A stretch of 64,000 nucleotides of DNA from assembly GCA_948567375.1 (NCBI GenBank), contig OX419755.1, forward strand, positions 73,660,944 to 73,724,943, read 5' to 3'. The position numbers and the translations under genes were made by a program. Of this stretch, positions 11,305 to 22,400 are shown in pieces. Source of the stretch: Lunularia cruciata. Taxonomy: Eukaryota > Streptophyta > Marchantiopsida > Lunulariales > Lunulariaceae. The notes under the pieces were generated by a model. It was not told the DNA's origin and did no database searches. It was given only the letters and a program-made list of their open reading frames with translations. Positions within the stretch are counted from its first letter, which is position 1; the number at the start of each line of letters is the position of its first letter.

Positions 11305-12737
11305 TCATGGGTTTCTACTCAACCCATCTGCATCGCGGTTCACCACTCTAGGTCTGTGAACAACCATGAAATCATACTCTCGTAAAATCAGAGCCCATTG
11401 TACAAGCTTCCCTGAAAGCTTGTCAGACTCCATCAACCACTTCAATGGCTGATGATCAGTGATGAGAGTGAAGGGGTTACCAAATAGGTAACATCGGAAA
11501 TGTGCTACTGCCCAAACTGCTGCCAAGCACTTTCCCTCATATGAACTATACTTTGCCTCCGCTGAATTGTTGGAGAAACTAGTGTAGGCCACCACAAACT
11601 CCTTCTCCTCATCATCATGCTGGATGAGCACCGCTCCAAGCCCCAACATACTCCAATCAGTGTGAACCTGAAATGGTCGTCCCTTAATCGGTCTCCTCAA
11701 AATAGGAGCAGATGTCAACCTCTCCTTGAGCTCTACAAAAGCTCTCTCCTGCTCATCTCCCCAACACCACTCTTGTGTAAGCTTGGTCAGCTTCATCAAG
11801 GCCTTGGCAATGGCACTAAATCTTCTAACATAGCGGTGATAGAATTTCTCCAACCCAAGGAATGCTTGCACTCTGCTCACATCCGTAGGCCAAGGAATAC
11901 GTGCAATAGCATCCACCTTGGTTTGTTGAACACCAAGTCCTCCGGGGTAGATAGTGTGACCCAAATACTCAACCTGCTCATGGAAGTACCTACACTTCCC
12001 AGGATGTAATTTGAGTCCATGAGATCTCAACCTCTCAAACACCTCTAACAACTATTTCTCATGCTCCTCCACAGTAGTGCTATAAACCAAAATGTCATCA
12101 ATATAGCACCGAGCAAAATCCAATCCAGCTAGGATCCTATCTATGACCCTCTGGAACTCAGCAGGAGCATTCTTTAACCCAAATGGTAAGAGCCTCCACT
12201 GATATAACACATCCTTGCCGTGAGGATCAATAGCCCAAAATGCTGTCTTGGACTTATCCTCCTCCCTAATCGGCAATTGATGATATCCCACTCAAAGATC
12301 CAAAGTATTGAAGATCTTTGCATGCCCAATTGCATCAAAAATCTCCTCCGGTGTAGGCATGGCATACTGATCAGCCCTGGTCTGTCAGTTGATAGGATGG
12401 TAATCTCACACATCCGCTTATCTGTATAGTTGCCATGCATATCCTTCTTGGCTGGCATCACTGTCGCTGATGCATACTCTCCATGTGAAATCTCCACCAA
12501 ACCAGCCTCAAAAAGGTCACTACTCCGGCTCTGAATCAATGTCCTCTCCATATCACTATATTGATAAGGACATTGGAAAAATGGTGTGTTGCTAGTCAGC
12601 TCAATCCGTATACCAGGTTCCTTAAGAGCACCCAAATCCTTCATACCGAAGGCAAAACAACTCGTGTGACTCCTCAAGAACCTCCAACCCTCCGTCTTTC
12701 CTCTCCAGTAAGCTTGGGTCCAAGATCTGGTTCCCAA
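11305..12737 (-). pseudogene. Reverse transcriptase and RNase H of the methyltransferase element
   Basis: RT begins in the 12737-12174 piece, where the frame wanders. It is clearest at 12291-12052, with MGYHQLPIREEDKSKTAF and the catalytic YIDDILVYS (YIDD at 12094-12105). The 12051-11305 piece covers the RT thumb (GHTIYPGGLGV, FLGLEKFYHRYVRRFS) and RNase H, with acidic residues in VHTDWSMLGLGAVL, YEGKCLAAVWA, LITDHQPLKWL and NRDADGLSRNP. A TAG separates the two pieces at 12052. The RNase H part is nearly intact and matches 255-436. Confidence 0.9.
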
Positions 12738-12784
12738 GTATCCTCGGTAACTATAGTAGGAGTGGAAGACATACTGACTGGCTG

Positions 12785-13129
12785 CTACATTGGGCCCTTG
12801 GGAGCAATAGCGTCATACTCCCGACCACTAGAGGTCCCAACCTCTATGTGAAAAACTCTTTCCACTCTGGCTGCAAGCTCTACACGTCCTCTAGCTGCAT
12901 CCCATGTGGACCAAGGGTGTAATCCAAGTAGCCCACGCTCACTTGGATGGACTCCAAGTAGACCACTCCCCCTAGTAGCTATTGGATGTGTCCCAAGAAT
13001 ATCATGTCCACTCGGTCCATCGCCCCCAACATGTGCCTGAATCGTCTCGATAGGTACAGGGTTCACAAGTGTCCGAGTGGTGATGCCTATCAAGCGCATC
13101 CTACATTGCTTTGCCAAGCCAAGGCTCAC
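12785..13129 (-). pseudogene. Spacer between methyltransferase and RT with short LLG-HP repeats
   Basis: The open piece encodes a linker with three imperfect repeats of about 13 residues (GHDILGTHPIATRGS, GLLGVHPSER, GLLGLHPWST). The same repeats are seen in the plus-strand relic at 53760-53890. I do not recognise a domain. It may be a flexible linker or contain a processing site between methyltransferase and RT. Confidence 0.55.
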
Positions 13130-14150
13130 AATCTAGGTCAAACAGTTCAAGTCCATAGCCTGACCTAACACCTGATGCTTGGATGCCTCTGACATTTCTG
13201 GAACAACGGTAATACCGGTGCAAAAATCCATCACCCACTCTCTCTCATCAACGTTGGGCTCCACCAACTGCTTTAACTGTGAGTCCCAAACAAGTCAAGG
13301 TCCTCCCTCTTGAAAAGCATGAGAGCCTGGGAAACTCATGAATGTGGGAAATGCAGCTCTAGGCTGTCCAACTAGGTTCACCACTACCATAGGTGACCTA
13401 TCAGCCACTACCACTGTTTGAGACTAACACCCAACATCCAAGATATCATCAACAAGGATGTGGTCAAGTCGTTGAATCCCATCATAAGCGCGTTGTAGAA
13501 CCTCTTTGGGTAAGAGGTTTGTCCACCAAAGACAAAGACGATGAGCCCATGATCCCACTCTGGCTGCATCTAACGATACAGCAGGTCCCATCCAAGAATG
13601 GACCTAATGTGTACTCGCCACCACTCTGGTGCGAGAATCACCCATCAAAGGAACGTTCTCCAAAAGGTAAGCTGGAGAAACGGACTGATGAACCTGGAGA
13701 TGTCGTAATATCCGTAACATCTCCCAAAACACATCAAAACAAGGATCTTGAAGACCCAATCCTCTAGCAGCACGTGTATGTCCGTGACATGGCCATCTAG
13801 AAATCACCAAGTGAATAGGCCCATGTCTCTCTAAGTCATGCGCCCCCAGTAAGGAAATGTCTCCCTGGTAGGGCCTTCTGGTAACCTCTGACTGCTGATA
13901 TTGGTAATAACTCCAGATACTGATAGGCCAAGTGTGCCACATGATGTAGAGAGACTTGCCTAGCAATCTCATCTCTCTCTACATACAAGTACCTATGTAC
14001 TTGTATACCCGCCTGTAATACCGTAGCTAGTCCGGTGTTGATCCCACCAAACAACTCCAATAGGCATATCCCCTCTACTGGATACTGCCAAGCAATGAGT
14101 GTGGTATCCAGAGGTGTCAAGGTAAGTGACTCTGGCGGCTCATCCTCACA
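13090..14150 (-). pseudogene. C5-cytosine DNA methyltransferase domain inside gypsy polyprotein
   Basis: The conserved motifs occur in the canonical order. Motif I is LLELFGGINTGLATVLQAG (about 14060-14003), the SAM-binding loop. Motif II is YVERDEIARQ. After a frameshift near 13860 come VISRWPCHGHTRA with the catalytic Pro-Cys of motif IV (13775-13792) and motif VI AYLLENV (ENV at 13652-13660). Then a motif VIII-like His-Arg...Trp-Trp-Thr-Asn box follows (about 13530), a candidate target-recognition stretch (FPTFMSFPGSHAF, about 13340), and a motif X-like GQAMDLNCL (13141-13175). The length of about 345 residues suits a bare catalytic domain; no BAH, chromo or UBA domain is visible. It sits in line between protease and RT. 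This copy is inactivated by a frameshift and TAG stops. The order argues against a DRM-type permuted enzyme. The activity is inferred. Confidence 0.85.
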
Positions 14151-14210
14151 CTCATCTCTTGATGGTACAAAGGCTCCACTCCAAGCCTGCTGCACCAACT
14201 GATCTGCATA

Positions 14211-15260
14211 CTACTGCAATGCCTCCTCTGAACTCCACAATGGAACATCCAAGGTGGATGGAACAATCCCACTTAAACTCCAAAGCCAAGTGATCTTCTC
14301 TTGTATTGGAGTATCCTCTACATGGGCGTTCCCCTCCAGCATGTCACCAGGCCAAGTTACTGCACCACTAAAAGCTAAAACTGATACTACCATGGTTCCG
14401 GACTGTAGTGAGCCAAGACTACCACTACTAAAGCGTACTAGTAGGCAACATACCCGTCCCTCACCAGATTGCCAACCAGGTCTATAAGAGCCTGTCTCCT
14501 CCCAATAGTCAATGCTGAAACCCATGGAGTATAACACTGCTCCCCCAACTAGCACATCATATAACTCAGCTATTGTTGCAATAGCCTGAGCTCTCACCAC
14601 TGAGCAATCAGTCGGATGACCAGGCTGAACCTAGACAACAAGCTCCCCACGTGTGATGTACTGTGTCAAACCACTACCTAGAGATGTCTGGATCTGAAAT
14701 GGACACCTCTCCACATTGGTCTTCCGTAACTCCAAACCGACAACTACAGCCTTCCCCAACATAAGGGGTTGCGCACTAGAGTCTAACAAGACTCTCTGTG
14801 GTGTATAGACCTTCCTTGAAGGTCCCACCAAATGGAAAATCCCCCTCTAGTTATCCAATAGGACAACACCAAGTGTGAACCGCGCTCTCTCAAAGGCCGG
14901 TCTAGTTGGCAAATCCTCCAGTCTAGCCACTGCTGCTTGCCATAAACCACTGGTTGTTGAACGGATCCCATGCTCCTCAACCAAGTCAGCTCCACTACCA
15001 ACCACCTCTGCTCTAATAGTAGAAACCACACCATCCCTACTCTCACACAGCGTGGCAGCCAACCGTAACACTGGGGCTGGGTCAACTCCCAATGTAAACA
15101 TGTCACTGGCTGAAAACAAAGGATGCCGCATAATCAGCTGAGCCGCTCCCAACATCATGCTAGACTCAATCTGTGTAGTAGTAGGTGGCTGACTAGCAGG
15201 TAGTCCATCATGTACTCCATCACCACCTACCACACTTGCACTAGGACGTCCAGGAACCAT
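14211..15260 (-). pseudogene. Aspartic protease region of the methyltransferase element
   Basis: 15260-14847 encodes a spacer upstream of the catalytic site (GGDGVHDGLPASQPP, TLGVDPAPVLRLA). 14831-14631 encodes VLLDSSAQPLMLGKAVVVGL, the D-[ST]-G-A box with Gly changed to Ser. 14600-14211 encodes the protease C-terminal part (ELYDVLVGGAVLYSMGFSIDYWEE, then PGWQSGEGRVCC). The pieces are joined by frameshifts. The protease would cleave the Gag-Pol precursor. The following methyltransferase starts within about 60 bp of its end. Confidence 0.75.
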
Positions 15261-15413
15261 GGATGTTGTCTACAATGCCTCAGATAGTGTGAAAGACTAG
15301 GGCAGTCTGACCTGTCTCCCAACCTCTCCTCTCTGTGGGTCCAACTCCACTGATGCTCCTCTAGGCTCTGGAGCATGTACTGCACTCCTAGTCATTGCTG
15401 TAGATGCATCCAC

Positions 15414-16308
15414 CTATGCTGCTCCGCACATGAAGTCCAAAGCATCTCTATCACCCGCATATGAGGTGGAAGCCTCAGCACCCGAATCTGATCTCCTCTG
15501 AGCAATAGCCATACTAGCCAATCTCTGCTCCAATTGCTCAATCCAAGTAGCCATAGCTATGTCAGAAGTAAGGGCAGGTACTACACCCCTACTAGGTGTA
15601 GATCCTCTACCACCACCTCTACCACCTCGTCCTCCATGAACTGGAGCTCCTCTATTACCTACCATAACAGCCCTACCACTCCGTAACTCCGGGTGTAGGT
15701 CAAAACACCGGTCACTAGTGTGACCGAATCTGTGGTAGTGCTCACACTGCCTCTGTGTTGGCTATGATGCACCCAAGATATCAGGTCCACTGCCCTGAGT
15801 ACACTCTCTCCGATGGTGCGGTCCACCACAAGTCCAACAAGCAACACCACCACTCATTGGCTATTGTTGACCCAAAAATGAAGGTAAGGGTCTAACTCCA
15901 CTAGGCCCACCACTCGCTCCACAGGATGTGGGCTGTCCACCCTATCCTTGAAAACCAATTGGGCGTGGTGCACTTTGTTGCACTCTAGAAGAAGTCACAG
16001 CCGTAGATGAGGTCTCCCTACCAAATCCATATGTCACCAACCTCTCCTCTACCATGTTGAGCTCAATACGCTCAGCCAAACCAAAGACCACTGCCAAAGT
16101 AGGTGAAGTAGCTTGTAACAACGTAGCATCATCAACTCTATGTTGTAACTCCCTGTCCAGTATCCCATACCAAAATTGGACTGCTTGGGCCTTAGTAACT
16201 CCCTGAGTGAAACTGATCAGCCACCTCATGCGAGTGTATGCCTCGCATAGGCTCTCTCCAACCTTCCGCTGGAACTCCTGCAAGCTCCTTAGCTTGTCAA
16301 TCCGTATT
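15414..16308 (-). pseudogene. Gag C-terminal half: capsid end and two zinc knuckles
   Basis: 16308-15942 encodes the capsid-like LQEFQRKVGESLCEAYTRMR ... AVQFWYGILDRELQHRVDDA. 15853-15414 contains two CCHC-type knuckles: CWTCGGPHHRREC (slightly irregular spacing) and CEHYHRFGHTSDRC (second Cys mutated to Tyr). A Gly/Arg-rich tail with RGGRGGGRG follows. These are the nucleic-acid-binding parts of a gypsy Gag. The reading frame continues upstream across the solo LTR at 16309-16999. Confidence 0.82.
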
Positions 16309-16999
16309 GTGAGCTGACCTGTCTCTCACTCAAGATGAACCTCTGATGGCTATTATGGTAGCGCACCATGGACTAAGAAGGCAAGGAACCCCAACTCCAT
16401 CATACTCCTCCAAGGCTAACACTCCAAGACTCAAGACATTGCTCACTAGAGAACTCAATGAGAGAGAGATTGTTGCAAATGAAAGGATGTTGAGTACCTC
16501 CTCACCCCTTTTTTATATACTTGTGAAATAGTTACGTACCAAAGTTACTAATTACCATAGTAACTCAAGTTACTAGACTAAAAGTCAAGTAAAGTCAAAA
16601 AGTAGAAAGAAATATCCATTCACATGGGCATATTCCCCTAAGCATGTGGTCTTATCTTGATCCAACCACTAAGTCAAGGATTCCTTCACATGGGCTATCC
16701 TTGGACTAAAGAAGAATCCAAAACAAAAAGGCTTGTGGGCCTAAGAGTTCTCAACTCTTTCCTCAAAGCCAAACACCTAGGAATAATACCAAGTCAACAC
16801 ACTAAAATCCAAAATAGTGGTGCTCATCTTTTCTACTTCCTCTAAAGTAAGCTCCCCTCTATCTTAGCTATGACTAAATTTAGCTAACCATGACTAATAT
16901 AGAACCATCCTTTATCTCTATACAAATAATATCTCTTAAGTACTTGTAATACCAAGCTAAATATCACAATACCACACACATGCACAAATGGGTGTTACA
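16309..16999 (-). mobile_element. Solo LTR, family B, inserted in gag
   Basis: On the minus strand it starts TGTAACACCC at 16999 and ends GCTCACA at 16309. It is 691 bp, matching 49612-50301 (690 bp, minus) and 56991-57680 (690 bp, plus). Gag coding sequence resumes on both sides (FFLCLRQNYQG upstream and DKLRSLQEF downstream), so it is an insertion into the methyltransferase element. The bases beside the ends (GTAC and ATAC) resemble a short, imperfect target duplication. No internal retroelement sequence is present. Confidence 0.8.
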
Positions 17000-17715
17000 G
17001 TACTCCCTGGTAGTTTTGCCTCAAACACAGGAAGAACTCCACAATGGGGTTAAACCCCAGTACCACACCACCTCCTGCAGCGGTACCTCCACTCGTAATA
17101 GCACTATCTCCAGCTAGTGCACCTCCACTAGCTCCACCCACACTACTCGAGCTAGAACTCATAGGTACAGCCAATCTACTCATGACCACTGAACCTGAAG
17201 TGATAGAGACATAGTTCGGAGACCAATACTGTCTCCATAACTCGATCTCCTCCAAATGAGCTCTCCTGAACTCATGGAAGTCATCCATTGGCGGAACCTC
17301 CAAATGCTAAAACAACCTCTTCCATACCATGAAGGGTGTAAACAAAGTCTGGTTCCGAATCTGCTGCAGATCACACCAACTATCAAACTCCTGGATGAAG
17401 TAATCCAACTCAATGGTAACCACTGTACCAGAGTAATGCCTAGGGCCTTTGGAGGCCCCAAAAATCTAGTCCATGTCCCACAACAATGGTGCGGACACAT
17501 CGAGTGCACTCTCAACTGAATTAGCTCCTGTGTCAAACTCCAACTCAGAGTCAATCTCCTCCCTCACTAGGACCTGAGATACAGGCTTATATCGAGCACC
17601 ACTCCGAGTAAACCCACTACGTACTGCATTGCTAACTCCTCTGGAATCTCCAAAGAACTCCGTCGTGACAAAGTAACCACAACAGCAAACCCGAACCACC
17701 AACTGCAACCGCAAG
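17000..17715 (-). pseudogene. Gag N-terminal half of the methyltransferase element
   Basis: The open pieces 17714-17466 and 17303-16995, plus shifted frames between them, encode a Gag N-terminus. Recognisable stretches are FIQEFDSWCDLQQIRNQT, PPMDDFHEFRRAHLEEIELW, then a Ser/Gly/Ala-rich linker and FFLCLRQNYQG. The start of gag is uncertain; ATG at 17714 is the most upstream good candidate. The domain is assigned by position and by continuity with the zinc-knuckle part. Confidence 0.65.
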
Positions 17716-18713
17716 TGCCAACATTACCACGTGCCAATACCAACTAAGCACCACCCACTAATGTAACTCTAACCGAGATAACTACACTAGGGGAAAGGGC
17801 AACTTGTAACCTGCCATCATAACACGTACTCTCACGATCTGTAGGTCATCACTTCCTGCCTCACTGGAGAGAAACAAAGGTAGTCTGATTGGTCATCACT
17901 CCAGCCTCACCACCGGGAGCATACCAAAGCACCAACGCTCAAAAGTCAGGGCACCTCACACAAACGTGGTGCACAAACAAGAAGCAAAGAATAGAGGGGG
18001 TCCAATCACAAGAAATCTAAACAAAAACCCTCCATCTCATAACACAACACGGGATTGACTCTACCACCATTTGGCATTTGACATAAGAGAAGTTTGTATC
18101 TAAGTCCTAAGCTACCAGGATCACCAAGAATGGGATCAAACTGTCTCTCCTAGCCAAAGCTACATGTGTATAGATAACAATGGCACAATCACTAGGACAA
18201 CAAGTGAGGGTGGACCAGTTAGCTAGGGCACTAGTCTAGGAACAAGAGATCTAGGGGTCAAACCCTATTGCACACAATCTAGTAGGAAAGGCAGATTTTG
18301 CCAACCAATGACCAAGATCTACTCTAAACTAGCTAGCCTCACACCAGCAAGCTGGCTTGCTGGCCCTTCTAGGCCTTCGTAGCCTCTCATAGCCCACAGC
18401 CCTATGCCTTGAAGCCCCGAAACGCCCAAATGAGGCCTTTCTTCTTGCCACTTTGAACCTCCTCCAAAATTGGCGAAACTTCTCCAAATCTTCAAAAGTC
18501 CTCCAAACTAGCAAAAGTCCTCCAAATCTGGCCAAACAGCAAAAAATCCTCCAAATCTGGCCAAAATCTGACGTAAAATCCAACCAAAATCTGACATAAA
18601 CCCTAAAGTTGGTTGTCCGCCAAATCCTCCGCTAACTTTCCACTCGAGCCAAATTGACAACACTCAAAGTTCCTGCAACCGATTTCTCCCTCACTTCACT
18701 TCTCTGATGTAAT
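17716..18713 (-). other. Untranslated leader between 5' LTR and gag
   Basis: No long coding frame is convincing here. Near 18460-18600 there are short tandem phrases (CCTCCAAATCTGGCCAAA repeated with variations). Next to the LTR end at 18713 the minus strand reads ATCAGAGAAG, a weak resemblance to the initiator-Met tRNA primer binding site (TGGTATCAGAGC). Confidence 0.45.
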
Positions 18714-19160
18714 CAGATTGCTTACCACTCTCAACTCAACTCAACTCAGATCAGTACTTGATCTATCACTCTATAAACTTCCAACAATTGGGCACTAATT
18801 ATAGTCAAGCCACACCCACTCAAGCATAGAGAATCCAGGTGATGCTCGCCAGCCTCTGTCCACCATAGCCAGGAACTCGAAGGCTCAACATCAAAGAAGT
18901 GAGCTCTCTAGAGCTCACTTCAAAACTATACCCCCTGGACTCAAGCTAGCTCTGAAACCCTAACAGTCCCATTGATGGCACACTAGACGGTGTGAACGGT
19001 GCAAAGTGACGGTGGGCCCCACCGTGAAGTTAGTACCCCAAACACAAAATCTGACCATCAGAAAGTAGTCTCTGAGAAACTGCTGAAATAACTCTAACTA
19101 CTATCACTGGAACTCCAATGTCCGAGCATCTAGATGTGGCACTACAAATGGCGTGATAGC
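18714..19160 (-). repeat. 5' LTR core of the methyltransferase element
   Basis: This 447-bp block is about 90 percent identical by eye to 8953-9402 and lies upstream of the leader and gag on the minus strand. Its minus-strand start is TATCACGCC (TGTCACGCC in the other copies) and its end is GATTACA. It therefore has terminal sequences of LTR type. Plus-oriented relatives are at 19781-20210 and, degraded, at 37860-38140. Confidence 0.75.
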
Positions 19161-19420
19161 TTACTACAACCCAAAATATTCCCAAGGCAAGAGTAACACA
19201 AAACTTTGCTTCCAAGGTATAGTAACATAAGTAACTCCTAAGTTTATGTAACACCCAAAGAAAACTTTTGAGTTTATGTAGCTAAAAAAAAAACTCTTGA
19301 GCTTATAGCAACCAAAAACAACTTCCGGGCTTTACAATAACATAGAAAATACTCCCAAGACACAATAACATAAAAAAAGTGTTGAGTACATTGCAACATT
19401 AAAAAAAAGACTCACATCAA
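19161..19420 (-). repeat. Minisatellite, about 8 degenerate units of 27-30 bp
   Basis: Read on the minus strand, units begin GTTRYTATA or similar, contain a CTYRGGAAG-like centre and end in a T-run, for example GTTACTATACCTTGGAAGC and GTTGCTATAAGCTCAAGAG. Four further units lie at 8742-8849 next to the other LTR. It probably belongs to the LTR 5' region of this family. Confidence 0.6.
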
Positions 19421-19429
19421 ATGGCACCA

Positions 19430-20325
19430 ACCGCACGTAGATTATTTCTCTGACAACAACGGTGGTTCCTTAAGGACAATGGTTATATCCTAGATGTACT
19501 TGACTTATAGCTAGTTCATCCTTTATATGGAATAGATTGCAGACAAGCGACTAATGATGGGGCTCAACAGCACCCAGTCTCTTGATCCTTTACCCACCAT
19601 AGTGTATACCATATACTTGGAGTAGATGGCTATCTAGAGTTAGAGGGACCTAACCGCAAACTAGGGAGATGATTGTGGCACTTTAGAGTCCATGTATGAC
19701 TTATGTGTGAGTTGTGCTTCTATAGTGTGTGATGTTGACAATGATGTATGTTGTGTAGCGATGTATATATGCATGATAGTTGTCACGCCATTTGGAGCAT
19801 CACACCTAGATTGCTCAAACTCTAGAGTACTAGTGATGGTTGTCAAAAGTATTTTGGTAGGTACTCAAAGACTACTTGTTGACGGTCAGAGTTTGTGTTC
19901 AGGGTACTAAGTACATGGTGGGACCCACCATCACTTGCACCATTTGGACCGTCAGGTCTGCCATGAGCGGGACCGTTAGGGTTGGAGACCAGGGGGTATA
20001 CTTTCAAAGTGCAGCTCTAGAGAGCTCACTTCTTTGTTGTTGAGCCTTTGAGTTCCTAGCTATGGTAGATAGAGGCCGGCGAGCATCACCTGGATTCTCT
20101 TAGCTAGAGTGGATGTGGCTTGACTGTAATTGGTGCCTAATTGTTGGTAGATTATGGAGTGACAAATCAAGTACTGATCTGATTGAATGTGATATGAGTT
20201 GTGTAAACAAACAGATTATTGTGGCACTTTAGAGTCCATGTATGATTTATGTGTGAGTTGTGCTTCTATAGTGTGTGATGTTGACAACAATATATGTTGT
20301 GTAATGATGTACATACGCATGACCC
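19430..20325 (+). mobile_element. Tail fragment of a second methyltransferase-type element
   Basis: 19430-19672 is the reverse complement of 9500-9730. It includes the last PHD residues (a Trp-Leu-Tyr-Pro-Arg-Cys box, the first Cys mutated) and a purine tract ending at about 19672. Then come R (19673-19780), the LTR core (about 19781-20210) and a second R (20217-20322). The fragment lies head to head with the element at 8742-19420. The rest of this copy is absent, so it is a truncated relic. Confidence 0.75.
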
Positions 20326-22400
20326 AGATGACAAATTGGACTACCACAAGACTTGCAAGAGTATATTTGGAAAATCTGTAATTCCCCCATGAGAAGATTA
20401 GTGTAACTTATGTTCATTTCTAAAGATCAGATTCCCACTTATGGATGTTTAGGTGTACCATAATGAAATAAATGTTAGACCAAATGGGACACGGATGACA
20501 AATTGGACCACCACAAGACTTGCAGGAGTATGTTTGAAAAATCCATGCCAACCGGCAGCAATGAGTGCCAACGGGCACCAACCAGTTCCTAGCTCACTGA
20601 AATGAAAACCCGGGCGCCCTTGGATACCTTCCGACACCTCCCAATACCTTCCAACACCTTCTTGAGGCTTTCCCTGGATTCCTTCTCAAACCATTTAAAC
20701 AAAATTCAAATCAGACGAATTATTAACCCTTAATGCTTAAAGAGGCTCCTATACCAACTCCATATCCTTTATTTCCTATAACCTTCCTATTATAGTGGTT
20801 GTTATACAAATTCCATATCCTTTAGTTCCTACTACCTACCTGTTATAGAGTTTGTAAAAAATAAAGAACTTGGACGGAGCAGCGAAATCTACCCAAATGT
20901 TCTATTCAGCGGCCCCATGCAAATTTTGCGCACATTTTGTAAATACAGTTTAGAATTTATACTAAACTTCGAGTAAAGTTATTTATGAAACCCCTTTGTA
21001 TCATAGTTTTGTTCACGTTAAATACTCACGTTGTAACTGGTAACGAGTCTTGGTTGTACTTTTCTGAAGCATCATAGCTCTTGTTGACATTTCATTTCAC
21101 AGCCACATAGGGCCCGACCACATCCGGAGTGGTTGACAGAAACCCTTGGGAGAGAACCTTTAATGCCAACTGTTTTTCTTACTGCTATACCATGAACAAG
21201 TCAATGATTACTGCTGGTGCCTTGATGCTCACTGCTCTGTCGTCTTTATGGTTCTTAAACTGCTGCTAAGATCGACAGATTAGTCCACGCACTTTGCCTC
21301 ACGCACTTATTCACATATTTCTTTTCGGCACGAGTTCTCTTTCGTGTATTTCCTGCATCTTTCCTTGACTTTCCTTTTCTGTCTAGTTCACATTCAACCT
21401 GCGTTGAAACTATACAGTTCTTTTACCCCATTACGCACACATCCTCTCTCGGCAGGGACGTCGGCAGTACTGTTTTTCAGTCCTTTTATGCGTTAGTCAT
21501 CCTTTTCTAACGTCCCTTCAGTAACCTTTGATCTTTTTAGAACTTTGGCGTAAGTAACACCTTTAGATAAACCATTGTCTGCGCTGATGTTTCCTTATTT
21601 GACAGTGGATACATTTCCCAGGCTGTGAATGTAGCTAACGACCGTTGGTCTAGAACCCTCTCTCATTATATGTAGTTTCTTTCTTTGCTACGATGGCTTT
21701 GTTTTCTTTTCTTTTCACTGTGCTAAGGAGCTTCATCATCCGTTCTGTAGAGTAAGCATGATTGGAGCCTTGCAAACTAGAGCTCTTTACAGTAATCCTG
21801 GAGGTCGGGGACTAGCGCTCCTGCCAGCCACTCCGGCACTTCGAGAACACTTATGAAGTCGTGTTTCCCCAAAGAGTTCTATTGAACCTTTCTGATCGGA
21901 TAGCTAGTCGAACCGACCATACAGATTATTTCAAGATAATAGTTACCTTGTCCTTCTACAGGATTTGCCTGCTCGCTGGATGCATGTGTCTTGTTGATGT
22001 TTGAAAAAAATTATGAGTATGGTTATGCCTCGTCTGCTTTCTTTATGTCAATCGCTTTGTAAGAGTAGTGGCTGGCTTAATGGGAATTTTAGTCGAGTTT
22101 CGTGTGAGACTTCATGGTTGATGTTCACTTCTACTGCTGGAACATTTACAGAAAGCTAAATTTATATTTTCTGGCTTCAACACAAATGTCCAATTCCAGT
22201 TCTGGTTGTTTCTTAGCATTGGTGGTTAACCCGCACTTCGATTATATCTCGTTTCTAGTGCAAATGTTGGGGTTTGGTATATACTCTAATATGGATGGTT
22301 TCAAATACTCTAATATTCTTTGTTTGCAAGATCTTTTGAGCTTCAACTTTCAATTTCTACGCTTTCACTTTCACATGTAGTTTTTTGATCCTTGCCATTT
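20326..22400 (+). other. No gene recognised; short local duplications
   Basis: Two small duplications are visible. One is a roughly 50-bp phrase (GACAAATTGGACTACCACAA) at 20331-20382 and 20508-20556. The other is a 45-bp tandem phrase around 20755-20860 (CCATATCCTTTATTTCCTA, then a diverged copy). From about 20880 the base composition is that of unique DNA, with no recognisable coding sequence on either strand. Confidence 0.5.

Larger units (their letters stand above)
8742..19420 (-). mobile_element. Ty3/gypsy element with C5-methyltransferase and PHD finger
   Basis: Reading on the minus strand the order is: LTR (minisatellite 19420-19161, then 447-bp core 19160-18714), leader and gag (18713-15414), protease (15260-14211), cytosine methyltransferase (about 14150-13090), spacer, RT (12737-12052), RNase H (12051-11305), integrase (10988-10080), C-terminal extension with PHD finger (9974-9681), purine tract, LTR complex (9511-8742). 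RT-RNase H-integrase order marks it as Ty3/gypsy. Gag is interrupted by a 691-bp solo LTR (16309-16999). Frameshifts and TAG stops are scattered throughout, so this copy is inactive, but every domain is readable. Related pieces lie at 255-2040, 19430-20325, 37860-40759 and 53407-54048. Confidence 0.88.

Noticed and set aside
13090..14150. Bacterial restriction-modification methyltransferase or contamination
   Set aside because: It lies in line between gypsy protease and RT, recurs in a second copy, and shares the decay pattern of plant retroelements.
19161..19420. CRISPR-like repeats
   Set aside because: Units are degenerate, tandem without unique spacers, A/T-rich, and in a plant retroelement.
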